From positions 3,985,501 to 4,049,500 of the forward strand of contig JAUMIR010000015.1 in NCBI GenBank assembly GCA_030847615.1: DNA of 64,000 nucleotides. The letters run 5' to 3'. A program made the position numbers and the translations under genes. Under the pieces are notes generated by a model that was given only the letters and a program-made list of their open reading frames with translations, did no database searches and was not told the DNA's origin. This document shows positions 21,935 to 43,900 of the stretch, piece by piece (the stretch's first letter is position 1; each line of letters starts with the position of its first letter). The stretch comes from Gambelia wislizenii (taxonomy: Eukaryota > Chordata > Lepidosauria > Squamata > Crotaphytidae).

Positions 21935-22392
21935 GTCTACACCATCAAATACCCTGAATCCCCTTGCGAATGTACACGAACCTTCTGCAACCAGGCTACA
22001 CATGGCGCAGCCTTTCCCCAAAATCTGGGGCTATCAGGCCACAGGTTTCAGGGCACAGATTCACAGCAATTTGGACTATTCTACTAGAATGTGCAGTATG
22101 TGAGATTCAGGGTTTTCTGTGGAGTCTCGTCTGCTGGCACAGCTGCCGCCACCGCTGTATCCCCGAGCGGGAGAACGGACGGAGGCAGCGCTGTCGAGCC
22201 AGGGGACGGGAGAAAACCTCTTCATCTGGCTGGGAACTGCCTCTAGAGCTTTAAAATTGGTCACGGTGGTAGCAGCAGGGGCGGATGAACTGCTGCAGTG
22301 AAGACACGACCCTGCTGAGAATAATAATGTGCCAGGCTTTGGGGGAATGCGGGGGCACGTGGGCAAAACTCCACTCAGAGTTTTTGCCCCAC
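21935..22392. repeat. Possible DNA element, GC-rich interior
   Basis: Ends GGCTTGTCTACACCATCAAA and TTTTTGCCCCACATGTAGAT suggest weak inverted termini; GC-rich interior with CCGCCACCGCTG. No gene recognised despite open frames. Confidence 0.3.
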
Positions 22393-23179
22393 ATGTAGAT
22401 GCTCAACAACAACAACAGACTGAGATGGTGTTTTGAAACAACTTACCCTCTCTCATGCTCACTTTCTCAACTGTATTCAATTTTTTCTCTAGGGCATTTT
22501 AATAAAGGTATCATCATTGTGTTGAATTGACACACAATGTCCTAAGTATGCATGCCATGGCCTACTGTGTTGCTAAGAACTGGGGGCTTTCAAAACTGTC
22601 TATATTCTTGCATGTGTTCACTACTGGGACCTGGGAGTTAGAAAGGAACAGTGGTAAACCTCTGTATTGAAAATGGCCAAAATTTATTCATTCCATCTCC
22701 AGATTATTTCTTCAACACTAACATCCACCTAATGTTCTTACTGAAAACCAAAGGGCAATTATAAGGTCAACATAACCACAGTGACAAGAACCACGATGCT
22801 TAAAGCTTACTGTGTTTCACAGCCTGAAGCTATTTGGTATTTAATTTCTATTTATTTAACAAAACTCAGGGCCCATCTACATGAAGAGAAAAAATCCCAA
22901 ATACCTTGTAGTATTGGCATCTCACAGCATTAGCAGTGACATGTCTAAATGGTTTTTCTGGCCTTGGAAGCCTCCATAAGCCTTGCATTCCTGATGGCGG
23001 CTGTAAGTGATTTGCTTGTGTTAGTTCTTCACCCCCAACATTCTTTTAAAGTCATCCCAAGATGCACTGCTGCAATAGTATTTTATTATTATTTTATAAT
23101 AATAATAATAATGTATTATTATTATTATTATTATAGAGCAATTCTCCAATTTTACAGGAAAGCAAAATAGAAAATATTG
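22393..23179. other. Upstream of CTSS, nothing recognised
   Basis: No CTSS first exon or promoter could be picked out here or up to 24797; no CpG-rich block is visible. Confidence 0.4.
23080..23134. repeat. Inverted (ATT)n/(AAT)n tract
   Basis: AT-only trinucleotide runs in both orientations, ATAATAATAATAAT then TTATTATTATTATTA. Confidence 0.9.
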
Positions 23180-23525
23180 ATCCTTTTCATTACCTTAGCG
23201 AGCCATCACTAATGCAAAAATCCAACATGGCAGCAGTGGGCGCTTGCCCTGCTAGCAAGCCCCGCCTCTGCTCTCACCTGGCCAATCAGCTCTGTGCTTC
23301 CCTTTGAATTCTTTATTGTTCAATAGTCCAAATGAGCAAAAATGCGCATCTGCCTCGTGGCTTGTGAAAAAGTATGGGGAAATCTGCGAAGGCTTATACC
23401 GCATTGTTTTTGCCACTTTGGGCCCCCCTCCTTCCAAATAGCGTGATTGGCACTGGATCCTGTTTAGACAGGTAGGATTCCCAGCGAATTCCATGAGGGG
23501 TATTTTCACCATTTAGACGGCCCCT
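23180..23525 (-). repeat. A-family repeat, antisense
   Basis: AAAATCCAACATGGCAGCAG through GAGGGGTATTTTCACCATTT. Confidence 0.65.
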
Positions 23526-23789
23526 CACTGTTTAGGACAAATTCCTCACAGAGCAACTTACACAATATTACTAATAGACTGCTGTTGTCTGCAAATTTGT
23601 AAATATAAACAGGTTTCCACATCCTAAGTTTCATATCTTGAGATACACTAAACTTTAGAATCTTTTCCCCTTTAAGAGCAACCAATCCTACAAAAGTACT
23701 CAGTGGCATTGTTGGGGCAAGAGTTTAGAAGTCCAAAATTTGACAGAATATATAAGAGGCTCATGAGATGCAGCAAGGCAGGATTGTTA

Positions 23790-24660
23790 TACTATTGTTG
23801 TTGTTGTTGTTTAGTTATATAGTGCATTCTGTGTACATGGTGCTTTACATTAAAACAAGCTTTACATTAAACAAGCAAACAAAACAAAACATTGGCCAAA
23901 GGCATACAGCCTAAAATAAATGTATACATAAGCATACACAGAGGGTAGAATAACATAAGACTATAAAATACAATTGCAAAAAATTTCTCCAGATAAATAA
24001 AAACAAACAAACCCCAACAACAATAATACAGTTGTCCCTCTCTATCCATGGATCTTGTATCCACGGATGTAAGTATTCATGGCTTGAAAATATTCTTTAA
24101 AAAATAATAATCCAAAAAAAAAATCAAACCTTGATTTTGCCATCTTTTATAAGGGACACCATTTTGCTATGCCATTGCATATAACAGGACTTGAGTATTC
24201 ATGGATTTTGGTATCCACGGGGGGTTCTGGAACCAAACCCCAGCAAATATGAAGGGACAACTGTATAGTGTAAAACAGCAAGAAAATATAAAAATAAAAC
24301 AAACTGATCAATACATGTGATCAAATATAAAACAGCAATATAAAACAAACTGACCAATACATGTAATCAAAATATACAAGAATACAAAACAGTATCAAAC
24401 TAAAATTCCAAAAGCTTTGGAAAACAGAAAAAGTTTTCAATTGAGATTTAAAAACAGTGAGAGAAGGAGCAGTCCACAAATGTTTGGGGAGGGAATTCCA
24501 AGAATATGGGGCAGCCAGTGAGAAAGCACAAAGCCAAGCCAGGGAGGAAGAAACCCTTGGTTGGGTGAGAAGTCTAGAGTTCCCAGAACATGGATCTCAA
24601 GCAGACTGGCAAAGAGAAATGAGGGCTGAAAGATAGAGGGGTAGTACATAACATTAAGTC
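23790..24660. mobile_element. LINE-like 3' region split by a T-family MITE
   Basis: TTGTTGTTGTTGTTTAG then TAAAACAAGC-rich sequence; after the T insertion it continues to GGGAATTCCAAGAATATGGG. Resembles L2/CR1 3' UTRs. Confidence 0.45.
24028..24265. mobile_element. T-family MITE upstream of CTSS
   Basis: Complete copy, termini ACAGTTGTCCCTCTCTATCC and ATATGAAGGGACAACTGT, flanked by TA within LINE-like sequence. Confidence 0.82.
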
Positions 24661-24798
24661 AAGAAAATGAAATTACCTAAGTGCTCCATTGATGTACTTT
24701 CCAGAAGGAGGAGCAAACTAGCATTTTGTTAGCTGACATCATGTCATCCTTGCCCAATAGTCAAATACTGAATGGCTTTGCATGTCTGTCTCAGCAGG

Positions 24799-34856
<10,058 letters not shown>

Positions 34857-35200
34857 AGGGAAATTCCAGTTCTTCATTGGAAATAGTCTATTAGGCAACT
34901 AATCTAAGGCTTTTTAAAACAATCAAACTGCTATGTTTAAGAAGAATGATTGGTCTCTGAAGACAAAATCTTCCTGTCAGCTCCACCTGGTAGATCTGAG
35001 AAAAGCAACCAAAATGATGTTTTATCTTGGTTTAGCTCGGTATTTGCTAGCCATCCCATGAGTGCTGTGAGGCTTAATCTGTTAATAATGTCATGTCTGC
35101 AGTTCTGCTTTGAACAATTGAAGCTTTATGTAAGTGCTGAGAATTATCACTGTTGCCACCTCAAAGTCTGTTATAATAAAAGTTGTGTTAGGTTAAAAAA
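34857..35200 (+). other. CTSS: CTSS 3' UTR with poly(A) signal
   Basis: AATAAA at 35175-35180 followed by a GT-rich stretch (AGTTGTGTTAGG) gives a credible cleavage site near 35200. Further AATAAA-like runs downstream to 35345 could serve as alternatives. Confidence 0.6.
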
Positions 35201-35444
35201 CAAACACATACAACATGGAATAAAATCTTCCGTGACCTCAAGTTGCTTTTATTTTATAATCATGGAATTATAAAATAAACAAATTCCCATGTACACTTGC
35301 CTTGCTTTTATTTATTTAGTATTTTTTATGTTCAAAAAATAATAAAGTAACAATAACACTCTAGAATTTTAGTTTTTATTATTGGAAGGGGGATTTTCCA
35401 TAAAAATATAGCAGGCTCATGGTATAATTAGAGGGGTCTGTTCT

Positions 35445-35700
35445 GGGACCTCTTGCACAGAATGATTTTTCATGTATAATCTGGAAACTCTATTTTTCAT
35501 ACCCAAAATGAACAATGAAGGGTTCTCTCTAGGCATTTCTCGGTCCTCCAGCGTGACTCTATGGTCAATTTCTGGCAGAAGCATACCATAGAATCGTGCT
35601 GGAGGACCTAGAAAATACCTAGAGAGAACATATGTTTCAGTTGCATATAAGTGAACCTGCATACTTTGAGCTTGCATAATACACAGGCCTACTGTATATG
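35445..35700. mobile_element. MITE family with GGAGGACCTAG core (copy 6)
   Basis: Contains GTCCTCCAGCGTGACTCTAT and GTGCTGGAGGACCTAGA in inverted arrangement, so itself a fold-back copy. Confidence 0.58.
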
Positions 35701-36040
35701 GCTTATTTATTTCATTTATATCCTGCCTTTTCCCAATATGGGGCCCAAGGTGGTTCACCAGATAAGATTAAAACCAAATAAAGCAATAAATAACACAAAA
35801 GTTGGAAAACAATTTTTTTAAAATAGTGGTTTACAGCCATTAAAAATGCTGATAAAAATACAGTACACTTTAATTAAAAGATCTACAATGACCAATTAAT
35901 GGGTAAATACAAAGGCAGAATACCTGTTGGCACAAAGAGAGCAGAGAGGGGGCAGATCTAACCATGGGAGGGGATTCTATAATCTAGGCGTAGCAACCAA
36001 GAAGGCCCTCTCCCACGTCCTCACTAAATGTTCTTGTGAT
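35701..36040 (-). mobile_element. LINE 3' UTR fragment
   Basis: TTTATATCCTGCCTTTTCCC and GGGATTCTATAATCTAGGCG motifs shared with the L2-like element at 6781. Confidence 0.5.
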
Positions 36041-36088
36041 AGTGTTAAATAAATAAATAAATAAATCTGTGTTGGCTTCCTATGTCCC

Positions 36089-36326
36089 GTTGTTGTGTGC
36101 CTTCAAGTCCTTCCTGACTTGTGGTATGGTGACTCTAAGGTGACCCTATCATGGGATTTTCTTGGCAAGATTTGTAACATAGGGCATTTGCCATTGCCTT
36201 CTTCTGAGGCTGAGAATGTGTGACTTGCCCAAGATCGCCCAGTGGGTTTCCAGAGCTGAGTAGTGATTCGAACCCTCGTCTCCCAGAGTCCTAGTTCAAC
36301 ACTCAAACCAGTTCACCATGCTGGCT
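36089..36326 (-). mobile_element. tRNA-derived SINE, antisense, copy 4
   Basis: Starts GTTGTTGTGTGCCTTCAAGT and ends ACCAGTTCACCATGCTGGCT, the reverse of the tRNA-like head. Confidence 0.78.
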
Positions 36327-36515
36327 CCATTACAGTCATGTTCTCATTGGGTTTTCTTGGCAACATTTCTTCACAAGTTTGCCACTATTGCATTCTTCTG
36401 AGGTTGAGAGTGTGACTTGCCTAAGCTCAATGGGTGGGTTTCCAGGGCTGGGCAGGGATTTGAACTCTGGTCTGCCAGAGTCCTTGTCCAGCATCAAACC
36501 ACTATACCTCAGAGG
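36327..36515 (-). mobile_element. tRNA-derived SINE, antisense, truncated copy 5
   Basis: GTTTTCTTGGCAACATTTCT through AAACCACTATACCTC; tandem with copy 4. Confidence 0.7.
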
Positions 36516-37198
36516 ATCTTTCATATCTTCATTTAATTTTTTGTGAGCTTATGGCACACAGTCAGGATATATATTTTGAACATCCAGTTAAGAAATAATA
36601 ATTGGCATTTGATTGCTAATGTTTAGATTCCATACATCCCTGACTCTATTCATTGCTGAATAGAAATCAAAACCAAAAATCTGGATTCCAGGGGTTTATG
36701 GTGCTTTGACTCACAGCACCTCCATTTAGTAACAGTACCTGCCACTTTCTGCTTTTATTAGCTTTTAAAAACTACAGTATTGTAAATTGTCTTCCCTCCA
36801 CACCATTCACCTCTGTTTCTATGCACACCCACACACACACACACACAAAAATAATAATCTTTAATTTATTTTCTCTCTTGGCTTAGAGTCTAATCCTCCT
36901 TTGAAGAGATCTGTAGAAAGATTTTGCTCATGGAAATGTCTTCCATATGGTACAAAAGGAAGTAAATTTTTACCTCCTCCCGTTTTTAACCAGAGTTCAT
37001 GACTGGACTCTGCCCTATTTTTAACATTAGACCTCAGCAACAGAAATGTTTGTTAGTAAAGGAAAAACAAAGCAATGTTTCTCTGAGGATGTGCAGAGTG
37101 CTTTTCCATTGAGCAGTGAGCAGCGACGGCCAATGTCTACGTGCAGATTGATTTATTACATGATTTATATAAAGACGCCCACCAATCACTAGCAAACT

Positions 37199-37431
37199 AC
37201 AGTTGTCCCTTCATATTTGCTGGGGTTTGATTCCAGGACACTCCATGGATACCAAAATTCATGAATACTCAAGTCCCATTATATGCAATGGCATAGCAAA
37301 ATGGTGTCCTTTATATAAGATGGCAAAACCAAGGTTTGCTTTTTGGATTATTATTTTTTAAAGAATATTTTCAAGCTGTGAATACTTAAATCCATGGATA
37401 CCAAATCCGTGGATATGGAGGGATAACTGTA
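37199..37431. mobile_element. T-family MITE upstream of HORMAD1
   Basis: Complete copy, termini ACAGTTGTCCCTTCATATTT and GATATGGAGGGATAACTGTA. Confidence 0.82.
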
Positions 37432-38056
37432 TACATCTTTTTCATGTCCTTAGAAATAATTGCTTTTTATTTTTGTCAGTACTGTAGTTAGATCTGCACC
37501 AATGAAAAGGGTGACAAATATTTATGCTGCAGCACCTGATTTTACAATATTTCTGTTGAAGGCAAAGGAACAGGGCGTGCTATTTTTCATTGGTCAGCTG
37601 GCAACCTTTGCATTGGACACAAAGTACAGTAAGGCCCAAACCTTATTTGTAGTCCCAACGAAAAGTATATCCATTTAATAAATTGTTGAGGGATGAGTCA
37701 ATAATATATGTAAATCCCACTCATTCAATGAGTCGACTCTAGTCAGGACTCCCAATAGGAATCAGGCCTCTATATGGATACAGTACAACTATATTTCCTA
37801 AAAAAAAAAAATTTTTTTTTAAACAGCTAGAATTTGGGAGGGGAATGTAGAATTGCTACTTTTCATATATTCTGTGTACTTTTAAAATCCATACATGGCT
37901 GTTTTCCAGCTCAGAAGGGTCTGAACAGAGAGGAAAGCTTTGCCAGGAGGACTTCTGCCTGCCAGGCTGTTATTTTTTCTTTTTAAGGGCAGAGAGCAGT
38001 GAGAGAAATGTAACATATCCCTCAGAACCACATCTTGTTTACACTGGCAACCCAGG

Positions 38057-38272
38057 CTGTATTTGCACTGCAGGAATAACCCAGTTTAACACCGATTTAA
38101 CTGCCATGGCTCAATACTATGGAATTCTGGAATCTGTAGTTTTGCGAGACATTTAGCCTTCTCTGTGAAGAGAACTCTGGTGCCATAGCAAACTACAAAT
38201 CCCAGGATATCATAGCATTGAGCCTGTGGCATTTAAAGCAGGCATCAAACTGGATTGTGTATTTCTGCAGCC
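38057..38272. mobile_element. P-family palindromic MITE upstream of HORMAD1 promoter
   Basis: TTGCACTGCAGGAATAACCC and TGTATTTCTGCAGCC ends; central CCATGGCTCAATACTATGGA arms. Confidence 0.7.
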
Positions 38273-38419
38273 ATGGGGTTAGGATTCGTCTTCTTTAGCG
38301 TTATTTTCTTCCCTTTCAATGAGGTTTTCTTTACCAGACAGATTAAAAGCAGGTTGCTATTGTGGTGAGACAGAGGGAGAGTCTTTCATGCTAGAATAAA
38401 AACGTTGTAAAATAAATAA

Positions 38420-38660
38420 CTCGGGGACGTGGGCTTAGTAAGTGCAATTCAAGCCCGAAAAGGTTGTTTGAGGCACACGTGACAAGCATTCAGACGATAT
38501 CCTTCGACTGGGGCTGAGAGGGAGGTTTAAAAGGCGGGGAAAACAAGACGACGAAAGCGACCGTTAGGCTGAGGGGGGGGGGGAGGGCGGGAAAGGGAGA
38601 GACGTGAGGGAATCACCCTGAGGTGATTTTTTAGACAATGCGAGTTCCCGCCTTTTAACA
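38420..38660 (+). promoter_or_regulatory. CpG-rich stretch, likely HORMAD1 promoter and noncoding exon 1
   Basis: This is the only clearly CpG-dense unique stretch upstream of HORMAD1, 2.3 kb before its ATG. It contains an E-box CACGTG at 38476-38481, an E2F-type GGCGGGAAA at 38586-38594 and an inverted TTCCCGCC at 38645-38652. A donor-like CTGAG/GTGATT at 38622-38623 could end a noncoding exon. Known germline genes are repressed in soma through E-box and E2F6 sites by PRC1.6; its action here is inference. Confidence 0.5.
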
Positions 38661-39600
38661 ACGAAAAGGAAATACAGGCTTTACTTGGCAGTCATTTTAA
38701 ACAGCCCCCAAGAATCTATATTTTATGGGAGCTTGATTCTGCCTATTCTTTCTACCACATTTTAATTAATTCTATACAGTTGTGTGTGTGTGTTTTAAAG
38801 ACTCCTCTGTCCTAATTTGCTTGCCCTAATCTGTCAGGGCTGCTCCAGTTCCCACCTTTGTATCTACCTCAGTTTCCCCTCAGGATTTAGGTGGGGGGTT
38901 GGTTGTCAACTTCCCCCTTTGGCATTTGTTGCTGTGCCTCTAAATGTGCCCAGGTTAGGAATTAATAATGTGGGGCTGGAGGTGCATCCTCCACAACCTT
39001 TTCTCCAAACAGTTGGCACCTCTTTTGCCCAGTCATGATACCTGTGTGTACCTGTATTTTCTATATGATAAAAGGGAAAATTTCACTGAGGGTTTTTTAA
39101 AAAGAGTGATAAAAAGTGGTTTGTTTTCCCCCATTTTTTTAATAAGTAAAAGACTGATGCTCTGCCCTGCAATCCTCATCCAATCGAGGGGGGAGCAGTG
39201 CGATAAAAGGAGCAGTGCCCATAAAAGTTCTGCCAATTTTGTCCAATATGGATCATTCCAGAACATCTTTTTTTAAAATCCGATCCTTTGGTTATTTTCC
39301 ATGTTCATTGACAGATACATAACCAATTCTTTTTTGGACTTGCTTGTTGATCCAGATCCATTCTAATCACACTGCCCAGCTTGGGGTGGGTGGGTTAATA
39401 ATTATTTCCATAGTACGGTACAGTAGATACGGTTTAGTACATAACATTGTTTTAACGTAGATTACAGCTCCAAATTCAGTTTTAAGCATGAATGGAAAGT
39501 CAAAGGAGTGGTTGGTATCTTTTCCAACCCAGACTGGGATGACAACTTCCATAAAATTTCATAATTGTACGAAATTAGGGTAACTAACAGGTGAAAAATT
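38661..39600. other. HORMAD1 presumed first intron, nothing recognised
   Basis: AT-rich; a stretch at 39097-39150 weakly resembles the 40251 palindrome. Confidence 0.45.
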
Positions 39601-39627
39601 AATTCTGAACTACACACCCATCCATAT

Positions 39628-39854
39628 ACAGTTGTCCCTCCATATCAACAGATTTGGTATCCACGGATTTAAGCATTCATGGCTTGAAAATATTCTTTAA
39701 AAAATAACAATCCAAAAAGCAAACCTTGATTTTGCCATCTTATATAAGGGACACCATTTTGCTATGCCATTGCATAACATTGAGTATTCACGGATTTTGG
39801 TATCCACAGGGGGTCCTGGAACCAAACCCCAGTGAATATGAAGGGACAACTGTA
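39628..39854. mobile_element. T-family MITE upstream of HORMAD1 ATG
   Basis: Complete copy, termini ACAGTTGTCCCTCCATATCA and ATGAAGGGACAACTGTA. Confidence 0.82.
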
Positions 39855-40250
39855 GTTTCTTTTGGCTGTAAGCACCTTGGGGCAGGAACTTCTCTTTTTG
39901 AGTTCTGTACAATGCACTACACATTGATGGGCCCATGTATAAATGAAAAGATAACAACACAAAGCAATCACTCAGCCACATATTGTTGGTCTGCATGTCT
40001 TAGTAGTCCTGGACAGTATATACAATAGTAAGGAATGCTGGGAGTTGCAGTCCAACAAAACATGAACACATGATCTCTAGCCTGAATCCAGTTGTTAGTC
40101 TCAACTGGAACAGGCCCAATGAATCAATGGGGACCTGGTAAACCAAAACATATGTAAGTTCCCTTCATTCAATAAATCTACTATAGTTGGGACTAGCAAT
40201 TAGATTGAAACTTTACAGCTTAATAAAGCCAATTAATTTTTCCCTTGCCT

Positions 40251-40409
40251 ATTATAACCACCTATCTGTCTACACAAAACAGTAATAAAAGGGTAATAAA
40301 AAGTGATCTCCCCCACATTTTAACAAGTAAAACTTGTTAAAATGTGGGGGAGATCACTTTTTATTACCCCTTTATCACTGTTTTGTGTAGACAGATAGGT
40401 GGTTATAAT
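40251..40409. repeat. Near-perfect 78-base inverted repeat with 3-base spacer
   Basis: Arms 40251-40328 and 40332-40409 match at 76 of 78 positions, with AAA between them. It begins ATTATAACC and ends GGTTATAAT. The high identity suggests a recent fold-back MITE or recent inverted duplication. A weakly similar stretch is at about 39097-39150. Confidence 0.9.
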
Positions 40410-40532
40410 GCTATTGCTAATATGACATTATATTTGGCAAATGATTTGTAAGTATAATATCTTAGCTTTATTTTCCATCAGTGCACAATCTGGTCCTGAA
40501 GGGGCAATCTGGACCAAACATTATAGAAGTTA

Positions 40533-40738
40533 AATCAGCCTTCTTTATCCATGGATTTGGCATCCACGGATTGATTTTTTTTTTTAATTCAAAGACGGAA
40601 ACCTTGATTTTGCCATTTTATATAAGGGACATCATTTTAATATGCTATTCTATATAATGGGACTTGAGCATCCATGGATTTTGGTATCCATGGGGGTTCC
40701 TGGAACCAACCCCCAGTGGATATCAAGGGCCCACTGTA
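40533..40738. mobile_element. Diverged relative of T-family MITE
   Basis: Shares ACCTTGATTTTGCCATTTTA and TTGGTATCCATGGGGGTTCC with the T family but ends in TATCAAGGGCCCACTGTA. Confidence 0.65.
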
Positions 40739-40954
40739 CCGAATATGTTTTATGCATAGGAATGATCCACACAGAGGGCCCATTAAATCAGTTGGTTCCT
40801 TTTCAAAAATGTGTTAGTCCCAGGAATAGATGTTTCATCATAATCTGTCATCCTTCTAAACTGGACTGTCTTACATTTTTGTTATCAAAGTAACATACAA
40901 ATTAACATGTATTTTATTAACAGTTAACTGAAAGCACAGAAAAGAATTGAAAGT

Positions 40955-40987
40955 ATGGCAACTGCTCAGAAACAAAGGACTTCTTTG
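40955..40987 (+). CDS. HORMAD1: HORMAD1 coding exon 1
   Basis: 11 codons, [11 protein letters not shown], close to mammalian MATAQLQRTPM. The ATG is preceded by a possible acceptor (TTTTATTAACAG, ends 40923). Donor GTATGG at 40988. The start is chosen because residue pattern and phase match the next exon exactly. Confidence 0.9.
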
Positions 40988-43900
40988 GTATGGCTCAAAT
41001 AATTTTATTTTCCACTAGAAATTTAATGAGATTTTAGTAGCAATAATATATTAACAGGCATCATTGGTTAGCTCTTCTTACTGGGATGCACACGGGCTTG
41101 CAGTGAGTTTAAGCAGGCATCAAACTAAGGACAGAAATGAATGTCACAAAAACAATAACTGGGCATTTCCTAACCATTTAACATTTAAAGCGAGCAAGTG
41201 ATTTTAAAGACCGATTTATAAATCCAATTGAAATAGCATTTGTAATAAGGCTGCAATCCTATATGCTGTACCATCTTTCCTCAACCTGGTTTCCTCCCTA
41301 TATGTGAGAATTCAATTCCCATCATCCTGAGCCAGCATAGGATTGCATGGCCCTCGTCAATAACACAAGAGTAAGCAGAGCTAATCTGAAAATGCAGGTT
41401 TACAAAAATGCCTGTCTTCTGGAAGATGAATTATTTCTTTTTCACTTTTTAGAGTGCAGCAATATTTCCCAACAAAATAACAACTGAGCAGCAATCACTG
41501 GTATTAGTAAAGAGACTGTTGGCAATAGCTGTATCCTGCATTACCTATCTGAGAGGCATCTTTCCAGAATGTGCATATGGAACAAGATATTTAGACGGTA
41601 ATGGCATTTTCCAGCTAGAATAATCTTCCCATGCCCTACAGTTGAGAAATCTGCAGTGTGATCTTTAGAAGAGGTAGACAAGTAATGGCCAGGAAACCTG
41701 GACACAAGGTTGAGATTTTGCTGATTTAAAACTATAGCTGTAAACTGCTTTTCTCTTTCACACACAAACATACCAGTACATCCATATCCTGTATTTGTTT
41801 ATTATTGAGCAAATGAATTACCAATATTAGCTCTGTTGTTAGCCAGAGTGAGGAAGGTACCTGCAGCAGATAATTTTAGGTGTCTTCAAAGCAAACCAAA
41901 CTATTTCATTTATTATTGATGTATTTTTACCACAAGGCAGTAGGAGAATAGGATTTTCTGCCTCAGGTGACAAAGCCATTTTCTTAGCTTTGGGAAGTTT
42001 GCATCTTAACTTGGCTGGGGAGGAGTACCTTTTGCTGTTTTGCCTCAGATGGCAAAACATCTTGGTCTGGCCCTGTGACTGGCTGAATAAATGATCGTAT
42101 GCTGCAATGCAAACAGAAGAAAGGGTGGTTAATACAACAAAATCCATACAAGTCAATAAATTAAAATAAATACATTGTGAGGATACATATAAAAATCACT
42201 GAAGAGACATAAGGGAATTTTTCCTAATTTGAATTGAAGATAAGAGGGTTTGGCTACATTTTCAGTAAAACAGATAGTTAACCTCTTAAACAGAAGTATG
42301 CTGGACTTGACCAAGGGCTATTCTAGTCCAGCATTATGTACCCACAGTGGCCAACGGGATGCCCCAGTGGTAGGATTCTTAGAGCTCCGGGCCTGGCCCT
42401 TATATTTGGCCCTCAGGGCAAGGGTGAGAAATCTCATGGTGAGCTCACTGCCTTGAAAATGTGTGCCTGTGGTCTCCTTTGTAAGACTTCGTCATTGTTT
42501 TAATTTTGAGCAACTGTGGTTGATGCTTAAGCCTAAACGCTATTCAGAGACATAAGAGCTCCACCGCACTCTGAAGAAAAGCATCAAAGCAGTGGCAAAG
42601 CAGTCTTCCCTGCTGCCTTACTGCATGACATTGGTGTTCTTTTGTTCTGGTCCCGTGGGGGACCAAGGTAAAACTGCATCTTTTTGCTGACCAGAAAAAC
42701 CTGTTTGCAAAAAGATGTGTTTTTCCCTCAGTCCCCCATGGGACCAGAACAGTCTAGGAATGCTATTGTTAGTCCTGATTAGAGTGGAGCTGCCAGCATC
42801 CTGTTATTGAAACATGTGAGCATAAACTGTTAACATTTTACAGATGAAAACCCGGGGCATGGGTGGCCAAACAGCATCAGGGTGTGGTCAAGGTGGCAAG
42901 AGTGATTAATGCAGAGGAACACACATAAGCCAGGAGAAGCTGCAACAGTTTGCTTTTGCCGGAGCCGATTTTGCCCCGTCCTCTGTTCTCCTCCAGGCTG
43001 AGTTAATTGAATGCAAATTACTTTTGCACTTTGAACTGGGCTTCCAGCCATTGAAGGAAGCCAAGAACAAAGAAAGAAAATAGGCGGAGGAGAGAGAAGC
43101 TGGGACATTTGGAAAGAAGCTGAAAAAGTGGGACAACGGACTGTCCCTGACAGATCCAGGACAGTTGGAGAGTATGTGCAAGAGTAATTCCATCTTACAC
43201 TTGCATTTTTTATATTTTGGTCATTGTGGAAGCTGGTATTCCCTTCCTCCCTCAACAATGACTAAAGTGCCCCTCCCAGCTCACCATATTGCTGCAGTAG
43301 CTACCTCCAACAGCCATTTTGTTGCTGGTCGAGAGTGGAGGGGATCAGACACAGAGCAATGGCACCATCTCCTGAGACCTCTGGAGGACCCTGAGTCTGC
43401 GTCTAGCTATGGGGACATAGTCAGACCTACTCCATCCACCTCCACTCACCACAGCATGGCCATAGGGAATGCTAGCTATCATGGCAACACGGGGAGTCCT
43501 GAGGCTGATGAGAGAGCAGCTATAGCAGAGTTTTGTGTGTGGAGCTCTTACACTATGCATAGCCATGTGGGCTCTCAGTCACTGGATTGGTGGGATTTAC
43601 TAAAATGCTCTCATCAGTCAACAATTCAATAGGTCTACTCTAGTTGGAACCAACGAAGAGGCTTCCACCCTTAATGTTATCATGCTTAATGACATTACCA
43701 GGTGGTGTCCTGTGTTGTCAGTTTTTGGTCCTAAAAATCTCAGGGTCTGGGACCCACTTCTGTTCCACCACAGGTATCAAAGTTTCTGTGAGTTTTCTGC
43801 ATCTGTTTGTTAATAAAAGGAGATTCAAACAGCCTCTGTCTCCCACCCCTGGCTTATACAAACAGCACTGAAAAGAAAGTGGCCAACAGATATTTTCCTT

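Noticed and set aside
43165..43632. 155-residue ORF in a HORMAD1 intron
   Set aside because: Begins inside a B-family repeat and shows no recognisable domain.
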